DNA from: Anaerolineae bacterium
GTDB lineage: Bacteria; Chloroflexota; Anaerolineae; Aggregatilineales; JAFGMM01
Direction: 5' to 3'
Assembly: GCA_027494055.1 (NCBI GenBank)
Contig: JAOSJO010000024.1
Span: 186,001 to 250,000, forward strand
DNA length: 64,000 nucleotides
Positions 53,197 through 61,712 of the stretch are shown here, in pieces. The first letter of the stretch is position 1. Each line of letters begins with the position of its first letter. Position numbers and translations under genes: made by a program. The notes under the pieces were generated by a model. That model had not been told where the DNA came from. It worked only from the letters and a program-made list of their open reading frames with translations, and did not search any database.

Positions 53197-54390
53197 CTAC
53201 TTCAATATCAACCCGCTCGCCATCAGCGTCCCCGCCTCGATGAGCAGGCGCGGGTGGGCCTTGAACAACGCCAGCGCCACCTGCCCCAGGTTCATCTCGC
53301 GCAGCGGCAGCTCAGAGGCCGTCTTCACCAGCGCGTTGAGTTGCGCCTCTTCCATCTTGATGAGGATTTTGCGCACCCGGTAGAGCGCGTCGTGCTGCCG
53401 GCCGAACTGCTTGCGCCAGCGCTTCTCGTACTCGCTGAGCCGCCTGGCCGAGACATCGCCCGCCTGCACCGCCTCCGCCCCGACCTGCGCCGCGATGTCG
53501 CCTGCGATCATGCCCAGGTTGATGCCGCCGGCGGTAAGCGGGTCGGCCTGATGCGCCGCGTCGCCGACGACCATCAGGCCGTCGGTCACCATCTGCTTGA
53601 GCGCGCCCGTGATCGGTATGCCGCCCACCACCACGCTGAGCACGCTCGCCTCCGGGAAGTAGGCGGTCCACGAAGCGGTCCAGGTAGGCGCGCGCGCTCA
53701 CCGCCGCCGCCTGGTCCGCGCCGATCACCAGCCCGACGTTAGCGGTGTCGTCGCCCTTCGGGAACACCCACGCATAGCCCCCGGCGCTAGCGACGGGCCG
53801 AGGTGGTACTGGCACTCGGTCTGGTCCACCATGTGGTTCACGCCGCTGAGCAGGTACTGGAACGCGCTGTAGTAGTCGCGCATCGGCGGGACGGTCTTCA
53901 GCCCCGCCCAGCGCGCCACCTGCGACTCGGTGCCGTCGGCGGCGATCACCAGCTTCGCCTTGACGGCGTAGTCCTTGCCCTGGCTGCGCGTCTTCACGCC
54001 CGCGACCGCGCCGTTCTCGTGCAGCAGGCCCACCGCGCTCGTCTTGGCGCGCACCTCTGCGCCGGCCTTCGCCGCCAGGTGCGCCAGCTCCCGGTCGAAG
54101 ACCTTCCGCTCCACGATCAGGGTCGGCTCGGTGGGCGGTACGCTCACGTGGTCGCCGGCCGAATTCCACACCGCATACGCGCTGATGTGCGCGTTGATCC
54201 AGCGTTCGTCCGGCTCGATGTAGGGGCGCAGCGACTCCGCGCCGACTGCCTCGGCGCACCGCACCAGCGAGCCGATCTCCTGGCGCTTGTCGATGAGCAG
54301 GACCGACATCCCGCGCGCCGCAGCGACGCGCGCCGCTGTGGACCCCGCCGGGCCGGCTCCGACGACCATCACGTCATACGCCGCCTTCAC
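53197..54390 (-). CDS. Geranylgeranyl-reductase-family FAD protein, frameshifted
   Basis: About 398 residues. N-terminal FAD Rossmann motif VVGAGPAGSTAARVAA, then KRQEIGSLVRCAEAVG typical of geranylgeranyl reductases, and later GDAAHQADPLTAGGINLGM (FAD/ribityl binding). Shifts lie near 53795 and 53660. Members reduce prenyl chains of lipids, chlorophylls or menaquinones. GTG 54390 is the start; it overlaps the ferredoxin stop (GTGA), so electrons probably come from that ferredoxin. The native substrate (menaquinone side chain or lipid) is inferred. Confidence 0.87.
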
Positions 54391-54605
54391 TGGGCCGCCT
54401 CCGCCATGGTGAGCGCGTGCACCGGGCACATCTTCGTGCAGCGCTCGCACGCGGTGCACGTCTCCTGGTCGATTGCCAGGAAGCTGTCCGTCAGGAAGAT
54501 CGCGTCGGGCGGGCAGACCGCCACGCACGCGCCGCAGTAGCAGCACAGTTCGTGATCCACGATCACCTTCAGCTCGGTCTGGTTGCGCACAGCAGCGTTG
54601 AGCAT
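54387..54605 (-). CDS. Small 2x[4Fe-4S] ferredoxin
   Basis: 72 residues with CCYCGACVAVCP and CTACERCTKMCP cluster motifs, i.e. a bacterial-type two-cluster ferredoxin. ATG 54605 gives the shortest sensible protein. Coupled to the geranylgeranyl-reductase gene by a 4-base overlap and likely its electron donor (a FixX-like role). Intact. Confidence 0.9.
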   Translation of the reverse strand: MLNAAVRNQTELKVIVDHELCCYCGACVAVCPPDAIFLTDSFLAIDQETCTACERCTKMCPVHALTMAEAAQ

Positions 54606-54746
54606 GGTTTGCGCTCCCTGTCTAGCGGATGATGTGGCGATTCTACGGGCGAAGCGACCTCCTGACAAATCACGGGCTGGGGCTTTGCGCTTATTGACTC
54701 CGACCCCGCATCGTTCCATAATGGGGGCATCGACTCGGGGGAGGCC

Positions 54747-55466
54747 ATGGACGACGACAAAGTCAGGAAAGCCCGCCGCAGCCAGTTGCCCTCCAATGAA
54801 GCGCTGGACCGCATCCCGGTGGAGGAGCTGATCCAGGCCGCACGCGCGATGGAAGCGCGCCTGCGCGAGGCCAGCGAAGCCACACGCCGCCGCCTGGAGA
54901 TGGACCTGCGCGATGAGGCCATCGTCCAGAGCGGGCTGCGCATCGACAACGCCCCGCTGCCAATCCAGAAGTTCCTCAGCGGCGAGATCGACCTCGACAG
55001 CGAGTTGAGCCGGCGGTTCAATAACGCGCCGCTCCTGTCGTCCGCTACGTTCCGCCCCAAAGACGCCGGCGAGCCGGCGACCCGGTCCAGCGCCACCCTC
55101 GCCAGCCAGGACGGCGCGGCCTCGGTCACGTTTGAGATCATCGCCGGGGAGGGCAGCCCCACGACCGAGGTGGTCTTCGATCTCATGTCGATGGTCGCGC
55201 TGCGCTTCAACCTGCGCGGGCTGACCGAGACCGACCGGCGGCGCTGGCTGGACCTGATGCGCCGCGAGGACCGGGAAGGGAGCACGGCGTTCCTGTGGTC
55301 GGCGGCGCGCTGGCAGAGCGACTACCTCATCTTCGTGATGCGCGAGTACCACGTGCGCCTGTATGCCTTCTCGCCCCAACGCCACGAGGCCGCCGCCCGG
55401 CTCACCCGCCCTGTCGCCAACCAGCTCATCAACTGGCTGGACGCCCGCTGGTTCCCAGGCGGCTAG
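54747..55466 (+). CDS. Conserved-looking protein of unknown function
   Basis: 239 residues. The N-terminal 60 residues are charged and helical (VRKARRSQLPSNEALDRIP, then ELIQAARAMEARLREA) and could form a coiled coil. The C-terminal half has alternating hydrophobic pattern and a Trp/Tyr-rich end (SAARWQSDYLIFVMREYHV). No signal peptide, TM segment or known motif. GGGGAGG precedes ATG 54747. It faces away from the ferredoxin operon and leads, after 55 bases, into the epimerase gene. Intact; codon usage matches its surroundings. Confidence 0.72.
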   Translation: MDDDKVRKARRSQLPSNEALDRIPVEELIQAARAMEARLREASEATRRRLEMDLRDEAIVQSGLRIDNAPLPIQKFLSGEIDLDSELSRRFNNAPLLSSATFRPKDAGEPATRSSATLASQDGAASVTFEIIAGEGSPTTEVVFDLMSMVALRFNLRGLTETDRRRWLDLMRREDREGSTAFLWSAARWQSDYLIFVMREYHVRLYAFSPQRHEAAARLTRPVANQLINWLDARWFPGG

Positions 55467-55521
55467 GGGACCGCATCGCCTTACCTGCGCTCAGACCGGG
55501 ATCAACAAAGCGAGGTCATCC

Positions 55522-56574
55522 ATGCAACTCAGGACCGAAATCCTCACGCTGCATCTGCGCACGCCGTTCCGCATCGCGCACGGCGTAAGCGAGACCCGGC
55601 AAAGCGTGATCGTGTACCTGGAAGATGCGGTCGGCGAGGCCGCGCTTGCTCCCTACTACGGCGTCACGCCCGAACACGTCATCGCCTACCTGAGCGACCC
55701 GCGCGTCGAGGCGGCGCTCGACGGCGACCTGCTGCTGCGCGAGGACATCCTTGACCGGCTGCCTCCGGGCCCGATGCCGGCGCGCGCCGCCTGGACGTCG
55801 CCCTGCACGACTTCGCGGGCAAGCGCCTGGGCGCGCCGCTGTATCGGCTGTGGGGCCTCAACCTGGGCGGATGCCGCGCAGTTCCTTTACCATCAGCCAG
55901 GAGACAGACGAAGCCGCGCTGCGGCAGCGCCTCCACGAGGCGGCAGACTATCCAATTCTCAAGCTCAAGCTTGGCACAGGCGACCTCGACGCCGACCTGC
56001 GCATGGTGCGCATCGCCCGCGAAGCCACCAACGCGCAGCTCTGCGTGGACGCCAACGCGGGCTGGTCCGTGGACGAGGCCGCCGACATCATCCGCGCCTG
56101 GCCGGGTTTGGCCTGCTCTTCGTCGAACAGCCGCTCGCGCGCGACGACATCGCGGGTTGGCACAAACTCCGGGCGCGGCTGCCCGCCGACATGCCGCCCC
56201 CTGATCGCCGACGGGTCGGCGCACATGACAAAGGACATCCCCCCCGCTGGCCGGCGCTGCCGACGGTGTGAACATCAAGCTCGCCAAGTCGGGCGGCTCT
56301 CCGCGAGGCGTGGCGCATGGTCCAGGTGGCGCGCGCGTTCGACATGAAAGTGATGCTCGGCTGCATGGTCGAAAGCGCGGTCGGCGTGACCGCCGCCGGG
56401 CACCTTGCGCCGCTCGTCGATTTCGCGGACCTGGACGGCAACCTGCTTGTGTCGAACGACCCCTTCGACGGGCTGAGAATGCGGGCCGGGGAACTCGCGC
56501 TGCCGAATGATGCCGGCCTGGGCGTCAAGCGCGTGCTGCCCTCGGCGCATCCGGTCGAGCCGCAGATGAAGTAG
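55522..56574 (+). CDS. Enolase-superfamily (mandelate racemase/dipeptide-epimerase-like) enzyme, many frameshifts
   Basis: About 350 residues spread over several frames. The N-domain (LRTPFRIAHGVSETRQSVIV) and barrel motifs LKLKLGTGD (KxK acid-base lysines), CVDANAGWSV (metal Asp), FVEQPLARDD (metal Glu), ADGSAH and the late LGCMVES segment match the muconate-lactonizing/dipeptide-epimerase group. At least five shifts (about 55785, 55865, 56103, 56203, 56300) are needed within 800 bases, the worst density in the window. It may be a true pseudogene or several base errors; all active-site residues can be found. Confidence 0.72.
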
Positions 56575-56660
56575 CGCCGCGCCGCCGCGCGCGGGCGTCC
56601 TTGCGCTTTGAATTCGAAAACGTCAGAATAAGGGAACCGGCATAGTCAGAAGGTGCAGCC

Positions 56661-59600
56661 ATGCCGCTCCGTTCCCGCATACGTGCAACGGCCCGGAAGG
56701 CGTCCGACGCCGCGCCCCCGCAGGCGCTGGCCGCCGATCTGCGGGCGCGCGTCGGCCCCTACGCTGAGGTCATCACCAACGAGACCCGGCGCGACCTCTA
56801 CACGCGCGACCGTTCCGGGTGGCCGGCGTCCCCGGCGAAACGCCGGGACGCGCGCCCTGCGCTTGTGTTGAAGCCCGGCTCGGTCGAGGACATCGCTGCC
56901 GCTGTGGAATGGGCGCACGCGCACCGCGTACCCATCGTGCCGCGCGGCCTCTCGACCACGGCGCACGGCGAGTCCGTGCCGGCGTCCGGCGGCCTGCTCC
57001 TGGACCTGGCGCAGTTCAACCGCATCGGCCCGCTTGACCCCGACGCGCGCACCGTCCAGGTTGAGGCGGGCGTGACCTGGGGCGACCTGGATGCCTATCT
57101 GGAGCGGAGCGGGCTGACGCTCGCGACGTACCCGGCAAGCCGCTTTTCGACCGTGGGCGGCTGGGTCGCGACCGGCGGGCTGGGCGTCAACAGCTTCGGT
57201 TACGGGCACCTGCGGCGGTGGGTGGCTGCGCTGGAGGTCGTGACCGGCGCGGGCGAACGCCGGTCGCTCAACCCGCGCGACAAGCTCTTCGAGGCGTTTT
57301 TCGGCGCGGAGGGTGCGGTGGGGGTGGTGGCCGGCGTCACGCTGCGCCTGCGCCCCGCGCCGACGTTCAGCCTTGCGCACCTCTTCTACTTTGCATCGAC
57401 GGCGGACCAGATCGCCTTCGTCCGGTGGCTGATCGAAACTGAAACACAGGTCGCGCACCTCCAGCTCTACGACCCCCGTTTCATGGCGTACCAGAACCGC
57501 CTCTACGCCGAGTCGAACCCGGACCGCGCCCCGCTATACGACGCGCTGCCGGCGGCGCTCGTCCATGTCGACTCGGAGGCGCAGGAGCAGAAGCTGGAGG
57601 ATGTCCTCGCGCGCGCCGAGATGCTGGCGCGTGAGGGTCCGCGCTATGCGGCGGCGGCGCTCTGGCGGCAGCGTTTCTACCCGCTTGCGCTCAAGCGCTA
57701 CGGTCCCAGTCTGCTTACTGCCCCGGTCGCGGTGCCGGTCGCCAACGCCGCCGCGTTCCTGGACCGCGCCATGCGCCTGGGCGAGCGCTTCGGGCTTGCG
57801 CCGGCGGCGACTGCCGTGGTCGCGGAGAACGGCGGCCAGCACGAGGTGTTCGTGACGCCGCTCTTCCCCTGCGACGCGCGGCGGCGGCCCCATCGCTTCC
57901 ACACGCTGCTCATGCACCTGGTCACCGCTGAGGCGATCCGGCGCGGCGGGCGGCCCTATGCTGTTGGCGACGTGAACCGTCTCTTCGCGGAGAAGAAACT
58001 CGGCCCTGGCCGCTGGCGCATCATGCAGGCGCACCGGCGCGTGGTTGACCCCATCGGGGCATTCAACCCGCGCCCCGCGCCGGGGTGGGGCGCGGCCCTC
58101 CAGCGCATGGCGCTCCGCGTCGCCCGCGTGCTTGCCGCGCAGATCGGCCAGTTCGCGCGGATGCTGCACGGCGCGCGCACGCCGCCGCCAGCGCCGCCGC
58201 GCCCCCGGAGCAGCCCGCTCAGCGACGCCGAACTCCACGCGACGATCAACGCCTGCACCGGCTGCGGTTCGTGCGTGCCCGTGTGCCCCGCCTACCTCGT
58301 CACGCACGACGAGGCCACGACCGGGCGCGCCAAGCTCCAGACCGGGCTGCGTGTGCTCCAGGGGGAGACCGTGAGCGAGGTCCGCGCGGAGGCGACATTC
58401 CTCTGCACCTATTGCGGCGCGTGCCAGAACGTTTGCGAGGCGGAACTGCCTTTGCTGGCGGCGTACATGACCATCGAGGCGCAGCTCGCGGCGCAGCATG
58501 GCCGCCCCGACGCCCGCATTGCGGACTTCGTCGCCAGGGTTGAGTCCAGCGCCGCTTACAAGCGTTTCGCGGGCGTGCCCCCGATCCCCGCGCGCTCGGG
58601 TCAGGGCGGCGCGCAACAGCCGCCGCACGCGGCGCCCACCGATGGCGGCGCGACGGCGCGCCGCACGCCCGTTGGCCCCTTTCACGTGGCGCGCTCCGAG
58701 CACTGCATCAACTGCGGGCACTGCGCCCACGTGTGCCCGGTGGAGGTCCACAGCCGGCGCGCCGACGATGTGCGGCTGATGGCGCAGCCGGTCAGCCACC
58801 AGTGCGTGGGGTGTATGCGCTGCGTGGAGGAATGTCCTACCCGCGCGCTGACGGTAAGCCCATCGACCGCCTACGGCGCGATGGGGCAGGGCGTCTTCAG
58901 TGCCGGGGTGGTCCAGCGCCTGGCCCGCCTGGCCGAGACCGGTGCACAGGACCCGGCGGCGCGCGGAGCCGGCGCGCCGAACCTCCGCGTCACGTTGGGC
59001 CGCCGGCTTGAGCGCGTGGAGATCGACGCGGACGGCGCGCTGAAGCCCGCGTATCGCCCGCCCGCCGTCGAACTCGCGGCCCCGATCATCATGACCCTGC
59101 CCCGCATGGCGGCGCGCCGGCGGTCCCAACCGGGGGCCTCGCCGAGGCCCCTCACCGGGGCTATCGCAGAGGCCGCGCGCCGGTTGGGGCTGCTGGCCCT
59201 CCTGGACTGGGACGGGACTCCGCCCGCGCCGGCGGTGGCGCTGCGGGTCGCGGCGGGCCAGCGCGACGCGCTGTTGCAGGCCGCCGGGTCGTTTGCGGAC
59301 GCGCGCCTGCTGGTCGTCGAGCGCCTGGAGGGGGGAGGCAGCCGGGCTGCGCACCCGTTGCCCGGCGCTGGCGCTCGCCGCCGAGGCGCCGCTCGACCCC
59401 GCCGCCGCCGACACGGCGGTGAAGCTGGCGCACGTCGGCGCGGACGCCATCATCCTGAACGGGCGCGACGGACTCCAGGAGGGCCATCCCACAGACATTG
59501 CCCGATATTTACCGGAGGTTCACGAGGCGCTGGCCGCCATCTCGCGCCGCGAGCGCGTGAGCCTGGTCGTGCGCGGCGGCATCGCGGCGGCGGAGGATGT

Positions 59601-59943
59601 GGTCGAGGCCATCATGCTTGGCGCGGACGCCGTCATCGTCGATTGGCCCCTGCTGATCGCGCTGGAGTGCCGCCTGCAAGAGGGCTGCGTGGAGGGCGCG
59701 CACGTCTGCGGGGTGGACGCGGTTGACGCGGACTGGGCCACGCAGCGCCTTGTCAACCTGCTGGCGGCCTGGATGGACCACCTTCGGCAGGCGCTGGGCG
59801 CGCTCGGCGTCGATGACGTGGAACGGCTGCGCGGCGCACGCGGGCGCGCTGCTGCGGAGGCGGCAGCCCGCGCCGGCGCGCCGGGCGGCCTGCGCCACGT
59901 AACCGATCCATCCGTTTCGTTGGCCCACGTATTGGGGAGGTAG
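56661..59943 (+). CDS. Giant fusion: GlcD-like FAD oxidase + Fe-S modules + glutamate-synthase-like FMN domain, one frameshift
   Basis: About 1094 residues. Residues of about 60-210 form an FAD_binding_4 (PCMH) domain (ALVLKPGSVEDIAAAVEWA, STVGGWVATGGLG), followed by the oxidase cap to about 480. A GlcF-like pair follows (CTGCGSCVPVCP, about 533; CTYCGACQNVC, about 579), then a second pair (CINCGHCAHVCP, CVGCMRCVEECP, about 675-720). The rest is a GltS-like FMN barrel: GADAIILNGRDGLQEGHPTDI, RGGIAAAEDVVEAIMLGAD, then C-x5-C-x6-C resembling the 3Fe-4S ligands. A shift in a G6 run near 59335 divides the barrel. Probably oxidises a 2-hydroxy acid or amino compound and passes electrons through the clusters. 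First gene of the terminal operon. Confidence 0.85.
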
Positions 59944-59956
59944 CAGCATCCAGACC

Positions 59957-60382
59957 ATGGACAGTCAGGACGCGACGGCGCGCGAACTTCCGCTTTTCTA
60001 CCATGTGCGCTTGCGCCCCGCGAGCGAGGAGGCGGTGCTGGGCGACGACATGCGCGAGCGCTTCCGCCAGGTGGTCGAGCAGATCGCCGGGCGGGAGGGC
60101 TTCGAGGTCGTGGTAATGTCGGCAGGCGCGAATTTCGTGCAGTTCATCCTCGGCAACCTCGGCGCGCGCGACCTGGACGCGCTGGTCAGCACGATCAAGC
60201 AGGAGACCGCGCGCGGCATCCTGGCAGGCTGGCCGATGCTGGCGCACTTCGCGCCAGAGGGCGACTTCTGGGACGAGGGATTCCTGTACACGTGCCACAA
60301 TGCCGCGACGATTGAGGCGGCGCTGGACTACATCAAGCGGCACGGCGACGTCGATCTGTTTGGTCCGCCGGACGCGCCATGA
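59957..60382 (+). CDS. IS200/REP-type Y1-transposase-like protein without HUH motif
   Basis: 141 residues whose helix-strand pattern follows the Y1 (TnpA/RAYT) transposase: LFYHVRLRPASEEAVLG at the start, a central strand VVVMSAGANFVQFILG, then STIKQETARGIL, a WDEGFLYTCHNAATIEAALDYIK end. Where transposases have H-x-H, this has Phe60 and Gln62, so the metal site is lost; Tyr125 at the catalytic position is kept. It lies 13 bases after the fusion gene and overlaps the next start by 4 bases (ATGA), in the middle of a metabolic operon, with no transposon ends seen. A domesticated DNA/RNA-binding or structural protein is likely. The similarity was judged by eye. Confidence 0.6.
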   Translation: MDSQDATARELPLFYHVRLRPASEEAVLGDDMRERFRQVVEQIAGREGFEVVVMSAGANFVQFILGNLGARDLDALVSTIKQETARGILAGWPMLAHFAPEGDFWDEGFLYTCHNAATIEAALDYIKRHGDVDLFGPPDAP

Positions 60383-61695
60383 TCGAGATCGAGCGCCGGT
60401 CCACGCACCAGCCCCCACAGCGACCCCGGCACGCCATCGGGCCGTGGCGGCCAGCCGTCGCGCGCACCTGTATCGACTGCGGCCTGTGCGTGTCGGTCTG
60501 CCCGACGGACGTGTTCTTCTTCGCGCCTGGGCGGCGGCGTCTCGCAGCGCCGCGCGCCGAGGCCTGCCTGGGGCCGGACGCCTGCGGCGTGTGCGTGCCG
60601 GCCTGCCCCGCCGACGCCATTACGATCCCGCCAAACCCGAACTGGTCGAGCCTCGGCAACGCCGAGTGGACCAACGCGATGATCGCCTCGACCTGGGAGG
60701 CCGGGGCGCACGGCGCGCTGAGCCGCGAGGACCCCGTCGCGATTGGGGAGAGCGGTGACGGGTTTGACCAGATGGGCCTCATCGCGCCGGAGGGCGTGCC
60801 CTTGCTCATCCCGGACGAGGTTGACCTGCGCGTGCCGCTGCACCATCGCGGCCGGCAGGTGTGGATTGAGTTTCCCGTCATCGGTGGGGCGGTCGAGGCT
60901 GGCGCCGTGAGCGCGCCGGTGACGCTAGGCCGGGCGATGGCGGCGCGCGCGCTTGGCATCCTCAGCGTGGCCCCGGCGAGGGCGCTGGCGGGGCGCGGAG
61001 CGCGCTACCGCGAGAACCTGGCGCTGCCGCTGGACGACCGGCCCGACGGCGCTGCGCTCGCGGACCTTGCCCGCGCTGCCGCGATCACGCTGCGCTACCC
61101 CGCCGCGCCCGACCTCTGTGGGCTGAGCGACCTGAAGCAGCGGCTTGGCTGGCTGCAGATCCTCAACCCCGGCGCGCTCCTCATCGTCGAGGTGGACGCC
61201 ACCTCGGACGCGCCGGAGGTCGCCGTCGGCGTCGCGCACGCCGGCGCGCACGTCGTCCACCTGCGCCGCCCGCCCGCCGGCGCTCCCCTTGCCTACACGA
61301 TCAACCCGGTCCATCGCGGCCTCCAGGCCGAAGGCGTGCGCGACCAGGTGGCCGTTATCGCCAGCGGCGGCGTCCGAACCCCTCATGACGCCCTCAAGGC
61401 GGTCGCCCTGGGTGCGGACGCCTGCGCCATCGCCACCGCCGCGCTGGTTGCGCTGGGCTGCATCCCGCCGCGCGACCCTGGCGGCGCGCTGGCCGGTCCG
61501 CCCGGCGTCATCGCCGACGCGCCGTCGTTTGCCGCCCTTGTCGATCCCCGGTGGGTCGCGCGCACCACCGTCAACCTGGTCCTCGCCTGGGCTGCGGAGT
61601 GGCGGCGCGCGCTGGCGGTCATGGGTCTGCCGGACGTGCGCGCGCTGCGCGGTCGCACCGACCTGCTCGCCGTGGTCGGCCAGCAGCCGGCGTGA
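60379..61695 (+). CDS. Ferredoxin/glutamate-synthase-like FMN-domain protein
   Basis: 438 residues. The N-terminus has 4Fe-4S motifs (CIDCGLCVSVCP near residue 31; a second with CLGPDACGVCVPACP near 63-77). A GltS-like FMN barrel follows: PVIGGAVEAGAVSAP, GWLQILNPGALLIVEVDATSD, then ASGGVRTPHDALKAVALGADA, AALVALGC. Unlike the first FMN domain it keeps only one of the three cysteines for the 3Fe-4S cluster. It is the paralogue of the C-terminal part of the fusion protein, and the two may form a heterodimer. Translationally coupled to the Y1-like gene. Intact. Confidence 0.82.
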   Translation: MIEIERRSTHQPPQRPRHAIGPWRPAVARTCIDCGLCVSVCPTDVFFFAPGRRRLAAPRAEACLGPDACGVCVPACPADAITIPPNPNWSSLGNAEWTNAMIASTWEAGAHGALSREDPVAIGESGDGFDQMGLIAPEGVPLLIPDEVDLRVPLHHRGRQVWIEFPVIGGAVEAGAVSAPVTLGRAMAARALGILSVAPARALAGRGARYRENLALPLDDRPDGAALADLARAAAITLRYPAAPDLCGLSDLKQRLGWLQILNPGALLIVEVDATSDAPEVAVGVAHAGAHVVHLRRPPAGAPLAYTINPVHRGLQAEGVRDQVAVIASGGVRTPHDALKAVALGADACAIATAALVALGCIPPRDPGGALAGPPGVIADAPSFAALVDPRWVARTTVNLVLAWAAEWRRALAVMGLPDVRALRGRTDLLAVVGQQPA

Positions 61696-61712
61696 GGTCG
61701 GCGCGATCCGCC

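Noticed and set aside
57534-59498. A 654-codon minus-strand open frame opposite the large fusion gene
   Set aside because: Arg/Ala-rich antisense frame; the plus strand carries clear FAD, Fe-S and FMN motifs.
59957-60382. An active IS200/IS605 insertion sequence
   Set aside because: HUH histidines are missing, no subterminal hairpins or TnpB gene are seen, and the gene overlaps its metabolic neighbour.
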